Positions 1 through 8,470 of a stretch of 64,000 nucleotides of DNA are shown piece by piece (position 1 is the first letter of the stretch; every line of letters starts with the position of its first letter). This stretch comes from Alphaproteobacteria bacterium (GTDB lineage Bacteria > Pseudomonadota > Alphaproteobacteria > Rickettsiales > SXRF01), in the NCBI GenBank assembly GCA_025362975.1, contig JANYES010000023.1, positions 1-64,000 on the forward strand. The letters run 5' to 3'. Position numbers and translations under genes: made by a program. The notes below the pieces were generated by a model. The model worked only from the letters and a program-made list of their open reading frames with translations. It did no database searches and was not told where the DNA came from.

Positions 1-459
1 ATTTGCACTGCCTGATTCATCGGCGTATTTTGGTACCAGTTCCATGTCCATGAAGGGTGATTTGCCCGGTTTGTCGAATTGTGTTCCCGGCTTCATAGGA
101 TCGTACCAGTAAAGCACCTTGTGGCCTGATTTATCCTGTACGGCTTTACTGACGGTGACTTGTTCGGCCTGCGCGGGCGTACTCATATCATGCGTGTGTT
201 CCTCTCCTCCTATCGGCACTAAATCCATGCCGCAGATTGGACATTTGCCCGGCGTATCTGAGATAATCTGCGGATGCATTGGACAGGTGTATTTCACCGC
301 CGCCGCTTCTGCGGCAAAAGCCTGCGAGATAAAGCTGGCTCTGGAAATACTATCCAGGATCGAGTGCGCCTGTGGGGGCAACACGGTGCCTAATCCATTT
401 AGCAATGCCTGGGAGCCAATTATGGCGCCCATTAGCAGAGGCAGTGACAGTGTTCTCAT
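1..459 (-). CDS. cusB: CusB-like RND efflux periplasmic adaptor (N-terminal part, runs off the window)
   Basis: This is the membrane-fusion protein of a copper/silver CusCBA-type RND pump; only the first 153 codons lie in the window. An N-terminal hydrophobic segment is followed by a heavy-metal-binding module at residues 57-83 (YTCPMHP ... CPICGMDLVP) and the start of a second one (YWYDPMKPG ... FMDMELVP, about 117-143), both characteristic of CusB adaptors. The ATG at 459 was chosen because it follows AGGAAAAATGTA and sits about 20 nt after the stop of the upstream bufferin gene. It is the last of at least three co-oriented genes (TolC-like, bufferin, adaptor), so an RND pump gene is expected just outside the window. 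Confidence 0.88.
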   Translation of the reverse strand, partial: MRTLSLPLLMGAIIGSQALLNGLGTVLPPQAHSILDSISRASFISQAFAAEAAAVKYTCPMHPQIISDTPGKCPICGMDLVPIGGEEHTHDMSTPAQAEQVTVSKAVQDKSGHKVLYWYDPMKPGTQFDKPGKSPFMDMELVPKYADESGSAN

Positions 460-479
460 TACATTTTTCCTTTAATATT

Positions 480-761
480 CTACTTCACTTTTGGCTCGGA
501 TGATCCATTAGCCAATTTCGCGCATAAGCCCTGCTGAACTTTAACCCATTCCTTTGGATCGGAATCACGCTTTGCCATACTGGCGCAACTATGTTTCGCT
601 GCTGCGCTGGCGCAGTCATTTTTGCCAGCTTTTGCAATTCCATAGCATTTTTCCGTTCCGTCATTAGCTTTCGGTTCCATATGTGCGGCTGCATTCTGAA
701 TGTTGGCCAGAACAGCAACTAATAGACTGGTAGCGGTTAGATAAGTGGGGTTTTTCGGCAT
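480..761 (-). CDS. BufA1-type bufferin precursor (DUF2282 periplasmic metallophore)
   Basis: This is a 93-aa secreted precursor of the DUF2282/BufA1 family. The N-terminal hydrophobic stretch ending NAAAH is a signal peptide. The core has the family's four cysteines at 39, 50, 59 and 80 in the pattern EKCYG-AKAGKNDCA-HSCA-GLC. In known systems a DUF692 (MNIO) enzyme with a DUF2063 partner modifies the core cysteines, and the product sequesters copper in the periplasm. Neither enzyme is next to this gene. Instead it sits inside the cus operon, starting 2 nt after the TolC-family gene ends. AGGAGA precedes the ATG at ideal spacing. Confidence 0.85.
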   Translation of the reverse strand: MPKNPTYLTATSLLVAVLANIQNAAAHMEPKANDGTEKCYGIAKAGKNDCASAAAKHSCASMAKRDSDPKEWVKVQQGLCAKLANGSSEPKVK

Positions 762-763
762 AA

Positions 764-1993
764 TTATTCTCCTATTATGTAGTGGTTGAAATCGGCAATC
801 AGAGCGATATGTTTTGCCCGTTCCTGTGCTAGGGAAATACGAGCGGAAAGGGCATCCCGCTTCGCCTTGAGATACATGGCCAGATCGCCTTTGCCCGCCT
901 CATACTCCCTGGTGAGCGCCTTTGCAGAAGCCTCCAGATGAGTATTCTTGGTTTTGAGTAATTCGATTTTATTACTGCTCGTGTAGATCTGCGCTTTCAG
1001 GTGATCGAGCTTTTCAACGACGTTGCGCTTGACGGTATCCTGATCGAGTTCTGAGGAATGGAGTGCCGCTTTCGCCCCTTTTAATTTAGGCCTCTGGCTT
1101 TCCGACGCCCATAACGGAATGCTTAAACCCACCATGATCGTACTGGCTTTGTCGCCACCATACATGCGGCCATAATTGGCTTGGACTTCAAAACTGGGAC
1201 TAAATTCCGCCTCACGCGTATCCACATCCTTTCGTGCCATTTCAATATCCTTGGTAGCGATTGCCACCGGATAGGTCTTGTCGGGATCATGATCCCAGAC
1301 AACCAGCATCACTGGCGGCATTTCGATATCCGGTGCTTCACCTACCATGTTGGTCAGCATGGCCATGACCTCGTGCTTTTCCTTATCCAGTTCGGTGCGC
1401 ATGATCTGTACCTCGGTACTTTCCGCCTGGCTCATGGAAAGCTGGCTTCCGCCCGCTTGGTTGGCCGCGATGCGGCCTTTAATGCTGGTGCGCTCGGAAC
1501 CGAAAAGTGCGGCTTGGCTGTCGAGCAGCTTTTCCTGTTCCTTAATGCGCTGCCATGTAGCAAGTACGGTGATCAGCTTGGCTTTCATGGTAGCAAAGGC
1601 GTAATTCGCTGCCAGTTGCTGTTTGTGGGCATCCGCCTGCACCTTTTCGGATTTTGCGCTACGCGTACCGAAGGCCGGAATGCTCTGCTTAAAGCCGATC
1701 ATCTTTTCTTCCTGATTGCGCGACATACTGGAGCCGATTGGGTAATCCTGCTCCTCTACGAACAGCATGGGGTCGGGCAGCCCTAGTTCGCCTTTGGCAT
1801 AATGCTCAGAGGATTCTACCCTGGCTTGCAGGGAAGCGATTTCCGGGTGCTGGCGCAGCTTTTCGAGCAGCCGGGCGAATGCACCGATTTCCTGGGGCGG
1901 GTTATCCTGTGTGGCGCGGGCAATTTCTTCTGCCTTAGCCGGGAGCGCCGTACTCATCGATACCAGTAATGCTATAGTGATAATCTTGAACAT
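764..1993 (-). CDS. TolC-family outer membrane efflux protein (CusC-like)
   Basis: A 409-aa outer-membrane factor, presumably the channel of the Cus-type copper pump. It has a signal peptide (ending ALPAKA, about residue 21), a short linker, then two long amphipathic helical halves typical of TolC/OEP domains (for example 'LPDPMLFVEEQDYPIGSS' near residue 75 and long coiled-coil segments at about 260-390). It is a little shorter than usual for CusC (about 450 aa) and has no lipobox Cys. GAGAGG lies 5 nt upstream of the ATG. It is co-directional with and 2 nt from the bufferin gene, which places both in the metal-efflux operon. Confidence 0.87.
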   Translation of the reverse strand: MFKIITIALLVSMSTALPAKAEEIARATQDNPPQEIGAFARLLEKLRQHPEIASLQARVESSEHYAKGELGLPDPMLFVEEQDYPIGSSMSRNQEEKMIGFKQSIPAFGTRSAKSEKVQADAHKQQLAANYAFATMKAKLITVLATWQRIKEQEKLLDSQAALFGSERTSIKGRIAANQAGGSQLSMSQAESTEVQIMRTELDKEKHEVMAMLTNMVGEAPDIEMPPVMLVVWDHDPDKTYPVAIATKDIEMARKDVDTREAEFSPSFEVQANYGRMYGGDKASTIMVGLSIPLWASESQRPKLKGAKAALHSSELDQDTVKRNVVEKLDHLKAQIYTSSNKIELLKTKNTHLEASAKALTREYEAGKGDLAMYLKAKRDALSARISLAQERAKHIALIADFNHYIIGE

Positions 1994-2115
1994 TGAAACC
2001 TCTCATGATTGCGTAAAGCACACTACGGTCTTAGCCGAAGTGGTGGATGCAAAGAGGGCAGACTTGCGCCGGATACACGAATGGCTAGGCCACGCGGAAA
2101 ACAGGCGCAGTTACC

Positions 2116-2493
2116 CTACGAGAGGTATTTGGGGGGGCGTTCTTGGGAGTTGAGGTGTGCGGACGCAACCGTAGCGTCGGCAGAATAAAGCGGGGGTGCT
2201 TGACTGCTGATAGCAGCAAATTCCACTTTAACGGTGGGCAGATTCATGGTTATGCTACCACTCATCGCGGAGCATTTAGCATTACAGCCTGAATCGTCGC
2301 AGCAGCCGTTCTTTTTCTGTTCCTGCTTAGTTGCTTTAATGCAGCCCTTGCAGTCTTTCATATCCTTCATGTCCATTTGCTGCATCTGCATTTTCGCAAC
2401 CATAGGGCATTGCTGCTGGGCCTGTGCCGGTAATCCGGCGACAGCGATACTTAAGGACAGCATCAGCATTGCAATATGTTTAAGCCAGTTCAT
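2116..2493 (-). CDS. Secreted Cys/Met-rich small protein of the copper locus
   Basis: A 125-aa protein of unknown family. The signal peptide ends LPAQA, followed by a Met-rich stretch (MQMQQMDMKDMKD) and seven cysteines, including CKGC and a CC-x3-C-x3-C cluster. These are features of periplasmic copper-binding proteins. It lies upstream of and in the same direction as the TolC-like, bufferin and CusB genes, so a role in periplasmic Cu handling is inferred. A GTG three codons upstream (2502) could also start the gene; the ATG was preferred because the signal peptide begins there. Confidence 0.7.
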   Translation of the reverse strand: MNWLKHIAMLMLSLSIAVAGLPAQAQQQCPMVAKMQMQQMDMKDMKDCKGCIKATKQEQKKNGCCDDSGCNAKCSAMSGSITMNLPTVKVEFAAISSQAPPLYSADATVASAHLNSQERPPKYLS

Positions 2494-2623
2494 AGGAATC
2501 ACTATACCAAATACCTGTTAAAAAACAATAAAATATACAACCCCTTAGAAAATATCAGTTATATGCTATATGATAGTCCTGCTCATTTATTCGGCTTATT
2601 CCTCCAAATAGTTAGAAATAAGT

Positions 2624-4999
2624 TTACAGCTTCACCGAGCGCAGGCGCAATGAGTTAATAATCACAGACACCGAGCTTAAAGACATGGCGGCGCTGGCAA
2701 TGATTGGGCTTAAGAGAATGCCAAAAAACGGATATAGCACACCAGCGGCTACCGGCACACCGAGCGCATTATAAATAAAGGCGAAAAACAGATTCTGCCG
2801 AATGTTGCGCATGGTAGCGCGGCTTAAATGCCGTGCTTTGACGATGCCCATCAAATCGCCATGAAGCAGGGTAATGCCCGCGCTTTCCATTGCCACATCC
2901 GCGCCGGTTCCCATCGCAATCCCGACATGCGCCTGTGCCAAAGCTGGCGCGTCATTGATGCCATCGCCCACCATTGCGACCTTGCGGCCTTGCTGCTGCA
3001 ATTTTCGCACCGCTTCGTTTTTCTGATCAGGCAGCACATCAGCCTCGATTTCCTCAATACCAACTTTCTTTGCCACCGCCTGCGCTGTTACTTTATTATC
3101 GCCGGTCAGCATAACAATACGCAACCCATCAGCTTTCAATTGTTTAATGGCTTCTATGCTGGTTGCCTTGATAGGATCGGCTACGGTCACAAGGCCAGCC
3201 GCCTTGCCATCGATGGCAACAAACATTACTGTTTGCCCTTGTGACCGGTAGGAATCAGCTTTGGTTTTTATACCAGCGGCAGGAATATTTAACGATTCCA
3301 GCAATGCCAGATTGCCGAGCGCTACCCGTTGACCATTTACCTTGCCCGTTACGCCTTTACCGGTAATGGCTTGAAAATCATTTACTACCACAAGCGATAC
3401 GCTACGCGCTTGCGCACCTTCAACAATCGCCGCTGCCAAAGGGTGTTCACTTCCACGCTCAAGGCTGGCCGCAAGTGAGAGAAGCGTTTTCTCATCGAAT
3501 CCTTCGGCTGGTATTACGGTCATAAGCTTTGGCTTGCCTTCGGTTAGCGTGCCGGTCTTATCGACAATCAACGTATCGACTTTTTCAAACGCTTCCAACG
3601 CCTCCGCGTTTTTAATCAAAACACCTTCTTTTGCGCCCCTGCCGGTTCCGGCCATGATCGCCATCGGAGTAGCCAGCCCCAATGCGCAGGGACACGCAAT
3701 AATCAGTACCGCTACCGCATTGAGGATAGCATAGCCAATGCGCGGTTCCGGCCCATACATGCCCCAAGCAATAGCAGTAATGATTGCAGCCAGTATGACT
3801 ACGGGTACGAAATAGCCCGAAACCTGATCGGCCAGCCTTTGGATCGGCGCGCGGGAACGCTGTGCTTTACTGACCATATCGACAATATGGGCAAGCAATG
3901 TGTCGCTGCCGATCTTCTCTGCACGCATGGTGAAGCTGCCATTACCGTTCATGGTTGCGCCGGTCACTTTATCGCCGGAATGCTTTTCCACTGGTATCGG
4001 TTCGCCGGTGATCATCGATTGATCGATGGAACTGACACCTTCCAGCACTTCGCCATCCACCGGGATTTTCTCGCCGGGGCGCACGCGTAAAATATCACCC
4101 ACATGAACATCTGCGAGAGGGATATCCTGTTCACTCCCATCGGAGTTGACTTTGCGGGCCGTATCCGGCGCTAGTTTCAGCAAAGCGCGGATGGCGCTGC
4201 CAGTTTGCGCCCGCGCTTTCAATTCCATTACCTGACCAAGCAATACGAGCGCCGTGATAACTGCGGCAGGTTCAAAATAGATTTGAGGCATTTCATTATT
4301 GCCAACTAAACCCGCCAATAGTTGTGGCGCGATGGTCACGATTAGGCTGTAAAGATAGGCCACACCGACGCCAAGCCCGATCAAGGTGAACATGTTAGGG
4401 CTTTTATGTTTCACTGACTGCCAGAAACGCTCGAAAAACGGCCAGCCGCACCACAGCACAACCGGGGAAGCCAGCACCAGTTGAATCCAGGAACTGAGTG
4501 GATTCATTAGAAAGCCGTGTAAGCCTTCGATAAGGTGCGCTCCCATGTTGAGAACCAACAAAGGGATCGATAATGCCGTGGCGATCCAAAAGCGCCGTGT
4601 CATATCATGCAGTTCCGTATCGGTACCGTCGCTTTCGGCAATATTTTCCGGTTCCAGTGCCATGCCGCATTTCGGACAGGTGCCGGGGCCGACTTGTCGT
4701 ACTTCCGGATGCATTGGGCAAGTATATATTACGTCCTTGCCGCCTTCGGCAGGCTTTGTCATTGGCGTGGACTTAGCATGGCCATGACTGCACCCTACAT
4801 GTGTCTTCATCGGCTGTGTATAATCGCCAGGATTGACCTTAAACTTCTCTAAGCAGCGCTGGCCGCAAAAATAATAATCGGTATCACCCAGTCTGTGCTT
4901 ATATTTAGCTGTAGCGGTATCAACATCCATGCCGCATACTGCGTCTTTCACGATATTGCTATTGGAAGCAACGGGTGTTTTAGCGTGGGCGTGCTGCAT
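2624..4999 (-). CDS. copA: Copper-translocating P1B-type ATPase with YHS and heavy-metal-binding domains
   Basis: A 791-aa Cu(I)-exporting ATPase of the inner membrane. In order it has: a YHS domain (about 20-60; CGMDV ... [12 protein letters not shown]), a CusB-type metal-binding module ([10 protein letters not shown] ... [10 protein letters not shown], about 92-117), transmembrane helices, the actuator TGEP, the intramembrane IACPCALG motif, the phosphorylation site DKTGT, the SEHPL nucleotide-binding motif and GDGINDAP. A classical N-terminal HMA (CxxC ferredoxin-fold) domain is absent, being replaced by YHS plus the CPMHP module. It ends with a C-terminal helix pair. A broken MerR-type regulator gene lies just upstream. 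Confidence 0.96.
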   Translation of the reverse strand: MQHAHAKTPVASNSNIVKDAVCGMDVDTATAKYKHRLGDTDYYFCGQRCLEKFKVNPGDYTQPMKTHVGCSHGHAKSTPMTKPAEGGKDVIYTCPMHPEVRQVGPGTCPKCGMALEPENIAESDGTDTELHDMTRRFWIATALSIPLLVLNMGAHLIEGLHGFLMNPLSSWIQLVLASPVVLWCGWPFFERFWQSVKHKSPNMFTLIGLGVGVAYLYSLIVTIAPQLLAGLVGNNEMPQIYFEPAAVITALVLLGQVMELKARAQTGSAIRALLKLAPDTARKVNSDGSEQDIPLADVHVGDILRVRPGEKIPVDGEVLEGVSSIDQSMITGEPIPVEKHSGDKVTGATMNGNGSFTMRAEKIGSDTLLAHIVDMVSKAQRSRAPIQRLADQVSGYFVPVVILAAIITAIAWGMYGPEPRIGYAILNAVAVLIIACPCALGLATPMAIMAGTGRGAKEGVLIKNAEALEAFEKVDTLIVDKTGTLTEGKPKLMTVIPAEGFDEKTLLSLAASLERGSEHPLAAAIVEGAQARSVSLVVVNDFQAITGKGVTGKVNGQRVALGNLALLESLNIPAAGIKTKADSYRSQGQTVMFVAIDGKAAGLVTVADPIKATSIEAIKQLKADGLRIVMLTGDNKVTAQAVAKKVGIEEIEADVLPDQKNEAVRKLQQQGRKVAMVGDGINDAPALAQAHVGIAMGTGADVAMESAGITLLHGDLMGIVKARHLSRATMRNIRQNLFFAFIYNALGVPVAAGVLYPFFGILLSPIIASAAMSLSSVSVIINSLRLRSVKL

Positions 5000-5009
5000 C
5001 GCTATTTCC

Positions 5010-5436
5010 TTACTTTACCTTGTATATGATCATGATCGGGCATATATCCAACGGCTCATCGCTGCTAGGCATTGTCCGACCAGGCCTTTCAATACTTTCT
5101 TGATTTCTTTCAAACCCAAGAATTTTGATTTCGGCCTCTGCTATCTTACTCTCTGTTTTATCAATAATCTGTGCGCAAGTTATCTTATCGGAACTATTTA
5201 ATGTTAACAGTGCCTTTATTTCGGCCAAGGTAAAATCCAAGGACTTTGCCCTTTTAACGCCTTGATTAATTCCATTTTTTTTCATGATAACGCGGTGTAT
5301 CCGTCGTGGTATCGATTAAACGGTAGCTTGCTTTGTTGCGGGATGATTTAACAAGACCCATTCGTTCGTAATAACGAAGCGTATCTGCAGTTATACAGGC
5401 AGTTTCTGCTAATTTGCCTATGGTTAGTTGTTTCAT
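5010..5436 (-). pseudogene. MerR-family (CueR/HMRTR-like) regulator, frameshifted
   Basis: The N-terminus is a good MerR winged helix (MKQLTIGKLAETA ... TADTLRYYERMGLV). The effector part is split over several frames: LDFTLAEIKALL in one frame, LGLKEIKKVLKGLVGQC in another, and SDEPLDICPIM back in the first. Together these pieces give a normal metal-sensing MerR tail with its two metal-binding cysteines (GQC and ICPIM). At least three shifts are needed, one near an A8 run at about 5276-5283. It sits 10 nt upstream of copA and would be its copper-responsive activator. AGAGGA precedes the ATG at 5436. True decay or clustered sequencing errors are both possible. Confidence 0.75.
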
Positions 5437-5544
5437 TTCATCCTCTTTATTTTTCATCCTACACCTTGGAGTATAGTCTAAGGTCAATCTCTTAATTTAA
5501 ACACTTGATAACATAGGTACAGTTCAACATTGACATTGTTAATA

Positions 5545-5570
5545 TATCCATTATTCTAGATATATGGATA
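5545..5570. promoter_or_regulatory. Probable ArsR operator
   Basis: An imperfect inverted repeat (TATCCAT-x-TCTAGA-x-ATATGGATA) centred on the palindrome TCTAGA at 5555-5560. It spans the probable arsR start codon (5564), in the AT-rich gap between divergent merR and arsR. The position fits autorepression by ArsR binding over the translation start. Assignment is by symmetry and position only. Confidence 0.55.
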
Positions 5571-5898
5571 TTATATTAGCCCTTAAAGCATTTGCCTCAT
5601 TGTCGCAGGAAACACGACTGAAGCCTTACGCATTCTTGTAAAGCAAGGGGAGCAGGGTATTGCTGCCGGGGAATTGAGTGAGAAGCTAGGCATCCCGCAA
5701 AACACTCTCTCTTTCCACTTATCCCATCTCAGCCAGGGCGGGTTGGTCATGTCGCGTAAAAAAGGACGTTCTATTATTTATTTTGCCGATCTTGATACAG
5801 TGCAGGAGTTAGTGCGGTTTCTTCTGGAAGATTGTTGTGCTGTAGATAAATCTACATGCAGGGGTGTTGGAAAACTTCTGCAAAAGGCTTGCTGCTGA
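5564..5898 (+). pseudogene. arsR: ArsR-family transcriptional repressor, one frameshift
   Basis: An arsenic-responsive winged-helix repressor. The first frame reads MDIILALKAFASLSQETRL and the next frame continues EALRILVKQG ... GELSEKLGIPQNTLSFHLSHLSQGGLV, the normal ArsR fold. One frameshift is needed near 5620-5625. The C-terminal part carries cysteine pairs (EDCCAVDKSTC ... KACC) that could bind As(III), although the sensor cysteines are placed differently from the E. coli type. The stop overlaps the aqpS start (TGATG), so translation is coupled. No Shine-Dalgarno precedes ATG 5564, and the start lies inside the operator-like palindrome. Confidence 0.8.
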
Positions 5899-6586
5899 TG
5901 ACATTTGCACGACGTATAACGGCGGAAGCTGTGGGTACAGCCCTTTTATTAGCGGCGGTTGTCGGTTCCGGTATTATGGGTGAGCGCCTTTCAGGAGGTA
6001 ACGTAGCTATCTCGCTTCTTGCAAACACACTTGCCACTGGTGCAATGTTAGTCGCCCTTATTCTTACCTTCGGCCCTATTTCCGGCGCACATTTTAATCC
6101 AGCAGTAACCTTGGCGGATGCCACGCAAGGTGGTCTTTCATGGCATGAAGTGCCTGGTTATCTGGTAGCGCAGATTGCAGGAGCCTTTGCCGGGGTAGCA
6201 GCAGCGCATATCATGTTTGAGGAGCCTGTCTTCACCGTTTCGCATCATATTAGATCGGGCAATGCTCAGTTATTCAGCGAATTTATAGCGACGTTTGGAT
6301 TACTCACTATCATTTGGGGCTACGCTCGTCTGCGGTGCCATTTGCTGTCGCGGCTTACATCACCAGCGCGTACTGGTTTACATCGTCCACCTCATTTGCC
6401 AATCCTGCTGTCACTTTTGCCCGGTCCTTTAGCGACACCTTTGCGGGGATTCGTCCGGTCGATGCGCCCGGCTTTATCGTAGCGCAGCTATTAGGAGCAG
6501 TGGCCGCAACCCTGTTATTTCGCTGGCTTGTGCCCTCATTGTATAAGGATGATGCTGCGGTGATATTACCACATACCGAAGAATGA
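5898..6586 (+). pseudogene. aqpS: AqpS-type MIP channel of the arsenic operon, one frameshift
   Basis: An aquaglyceroporin-family channel of about 229 aa after correction. Both family half-helix motifs are visible: HFNPAVTL (NPA 1, first frame) and SFANPAVTFARS (NPA 2, second frame). The frame shifts near 6315-6330, between IIWGYARL and SSAVPFAVAAYI. In Sinorhizobium, AqpS lets arsenite formed by ArsC leave the cell down its gradient, so it replaces ArsB/Acr3. The same job is inferred here, since the operon has no pump. The start ATG overlaps the arsR stop. Confidence 0.82.
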
Positions 6587-6605
6587 TTTTACGAAAGAAA
6601 ATATT

Positions 6606-7067
6606 ATGAAACGCCTGCATATACACATATCTGTCGATAACCTCGATAAGTCCATCGGCTTCTATTCATCACTGTTTGGTACGCAGCCGACAAAGGTGAA
6701 GTCTGATTATGCCAAATGGATGCTTGACGACCCGCGTGTCAATTTTGCCATATCGACAAGGGCAGCAAAAGTCGGTCTCGATCATTTCGGCATACAGGTG
6801 GATGCCCCGGAAGAACTGACGGGACTACGCAACCAGATGAAACATGCTGACTTAGCCCTGATAGATAAGGGTGAATTAAGCTGTTGTTATGCCGAATCTG
6901 ATAAATCATGGGTATTGGACCCTAACGGCATTGCATGGGAAGCCTATCATACGATGGCGGATGCTGAGATATTTACCAGACCTAAGGAAACCCAGACTGC
7001 TTGCTGTGGACCAAAGGTAGAAGCCAAGCCGATGTCCTCCTGTGCACCCAAAAGCGGGTGTTGCTGA
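6606..7067 (+). CDS. arsI: ArsI/CadI-family vicinal-oxygen-chelate protein (C-As lyase type)
   Basis: A 153-aa VOC-fold metalloenzyme. Family features are present: metal ligands His5/His7, His60 (GLDHFGIQV) and Glu112 (AWEAYH), plus the vicinal cysteine pair CCYA at 93-94 that ArsI uses to hold trivalent organoarsenicals. ArsI cleaves the C-As bond of methyl- or aromatic As(III) with O2. A Cys-rich tail (ACCGP ... SSCAPKSGCC) resembles other ars-operon members. It lies between aqpS and arsC, overlapping the arsC start by one base (TGATG). CadI-like metal resistance without lyase activity is the alternative. Confidence 0.87.
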   Translation: MKRLHIHISVDNLDKSIGFYSSLFGTQPTKVKSDYAKWMLDDPRVNFAISTRAAKVGLDHFGIQVDAPEELTGLRNQMKHADLALIDKGELSCCYAESDKSWVLDPNGIAWEAYHTMADAEIFTRPKETQTACCGPKVEAKPMSSCAPKSGCC

Positions 7068-7549
7068 TGAAAAACGTCTTATTCTTATGCACCGGCAACT
7101 CCTGCCGTAGCGTTATGACTGAAGGGCTACTAAAGCATCACGGCAAGGGTAAATTCCGTTCTTTCAGTGCCGGTAGCTTTCCTACAGGCAAGATACATCC
7201 TATGAGCCTCGCTACGCTGGAGCGGCATGGCATCAGTCGCCTTGGTTATGAGAGTAAATCATGGGACGTATTCAAGGACGTTGCTATGGATATTGATATC
7301 GTGATTACGGTTTGCGATAACGCGGCCGGTGAGACCTGCCCCATTTTTCCCGGCAATCCGGTAAAGGTACATTGGGGAGTACCTGACCCTGCACATTTTC
7401 AAGGTACGCCTACCGAAATCGAAGCTGAGTTTGACCGCGTGTTCGGTATTCTGGAATGTCGGGTTAAGGCTTTGGTAGAGTTACCTGTAAATAGCATGGA
7501 TAAGGCTGCCCTCATCACCTGCCTAAACGAAATAGGCCATATACAATAA
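7067..7549 (+). CDS. arsC: Arsenate reductase, low-molecular-weight phosphatase (thioredoxin-coupled) type
   Basis: A 160-aa ArsC that reduces As(V) to As(III). The P-loop CTGNSCRS is at residues 8-15 near the N-terminus. The redox pair lies in TVCDNAAGETCPIFPG, and the substrate-loop Asp in WGVPDPA. This is the LMW-PTP type that recycles through thioredoxin, not the glutaredoxin type. The start ATG overlaps the arsI stop by one base, so translation is probably coupled. With aqpS upstream it would complete a reduce-and-leak arsenate resistance route. Confidence 0.93.
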   Translation: MKNVLFLCTGNSCRSVMTEGLLKHHGKGKFRSFSAGSFPTGKIHPMSLATLERHGISRLGYESKSWDVFKDVAMDIDIVITVCDNAAGETCPIFPGNPVKVHWGVPDPAHFQGTPTEIEAEFDRVFGILECRVKALVELPVNSMDKAALITCLNEIGHIQ

Positions 7550-7974
7550 GAGGCTTTATTTTTATAATGGAATAGAGTGTTCCCTGATGGTTCCTAATGT
7601 TTCCCTGTTCCTAAAAATAAATTTCTTGTTATGGAAATATAATTCCCTGATACGTTGTTTAGGGGATTTCTCTGGTAAGCCTCTATTACCACATGAGGAT
7701 TAGTGGCATCTTATCGCCAATATCGTCTAAAATTGACAAAATTCCCTGTAAATACCCTGATAAACAGGGAATTGCGCCGGAGACGGGTTCGCAGTAGACT
7801 GCGTCCACCACCATTATTATTGTTGTATGGCAATACGTTGTGTGATTTAGGCGTTTGCCCCGCACACTGCGGGCCTCGTTGTACACGGTGGACCGTATAG
7901 ACGTTTTCCTAAGGCTTTTCCTGCCTGATTATCAAGAATATCTCTGTAGACGATTTCGTCGGTCCACTTAGGAA
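7550..7974. other. Repeat-bearing spacer with TTCCCTG motifs
   Basis: No convincing gene lies in this 425-bp stretch. It contains the heptamer TTCCCTG at 7580, 7601, 7643 and 7742, a variant TACCCTG at 7753 and the inverted copy CAGGGAA at 7765. The copies at 7742 and 7765 can pair as a hairpin. The layout (spaced direct copies ending in an inverted copy, followed by a GC-richer conserved-looking tail) suggests a dispersed intergenic repeat or the scar of a mobile element at the edge of the arsenic island. Confidence 0.5.
7742..7771. repeat. Inverted TTCCCTG/CAGGGAA repeat
   Basis: TTCCCTG at 7742-7748 faces CAGGGAA at 7765-7771, with a second direct copy (TACCCTG) in the loop. This closes a series of similar heptamers over the preceding 160 bp. 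Confidence 0.5.
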
Positions 7975-8405
7975 TTAGCTAAAGCTCAGGAGTTTATGCT
8001 GTTGCTCCCAGTTCATCGGTAGGTCAAAGCATCGCATCACTTCACCTTCGGCTTCCTCGACATATAAAAACTCCTCGGCGTCATCGATATCCTCGATATC
8101 GTGTTGGATGGCATGCTGCAGAGCGGTGAAATCGTTAGCGGGCTGCTGGATATTAAATGGTACGCGGTTGGTAAAATGGTTCGTGTGCTCCAGACGGACT
8201 TCATTGCGTTTATCTTCCTTGTTAGGAATATTTTTTGCAGCGTGTGGATTATTCGCAATATGGTCTAAGCCACCGAGCGCCCCAAATTTCTGTATAGGGA
8301 AATTTCTTCCTGTTCTGCTCAATGGCACGGTTGCAGATTTTCAGATATTGCTGGAATACCTGTTCATATTCTGCCGCGTCTTTGATCTTATTTTTCTAAT
8401 GACAT
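7975..8405 (-). pseudogene. Small hypothetical protein of the duplicated stress module, frameshifted (copy 1)
   Basis: Reading from ATG 8405 (AAGGA upstream) the pieces are MSLEK, then KIKDAAEYEQVFQQYLKIC ... KKFPYTEIWGA in a second frame, then LGGLDHIANNPHAAKNIP ... NWEQQHKLLSFS in a third. All three look protein-like and join into about 140 aa if two small indels are corrected: one at an A-run near 8390 and one at GGGG near 8295. The family is unknown. A decayed relative, sharing the motif EHTNHFTNR and the segment IANN ... EDKR, lies at 18060-18225. Function is unknown; the neighbourhood suggests general stress. Confidence 0.55.
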
Positions 8406-8430
8406 TACTGTTTCCTTCGCGTTAGCAAAA

Positions 8431-8466
8431 CATAGGGAGCCGGGCGTAAGCGCCTAGCTCCCTATG
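8431..8466. terminator. Strong hairpin, probable terminator or processing site
   Basis: CATAGGGAGC (8431-8440) pairs perfectly with GCTCCCTATG (8457-8466), and an inner GGCG/CGCC extends the stem. It lies between two minus-strand small genes. There is no long T-run, so it may stabilise or process RNA rather than terminate it. Confidence 0.55.
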
Positions 8467-8470
8467 GTCA

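Noticed and set aside
119..475. A 118-codon plus-strand frame at the window start
   Set aside because: It is antisense to the clear CusB heavy-metal-binding sequence.
1181..1786. A 201-codon frame antisense to the TolC-family gene
   Set aside because: It is a shadow of the real gene with His/Arg-rich, non-protein-like composition.
7580..7771. CRISPR array
   Set aside because: The repeat unit is only 7 nt and irregularly spaced, and no cas genes are present.
7686..7900. Short frames on both strands in the TTCCCTG spacer
   Set aside because: Composition is that of the repeat, and no start signals were found.
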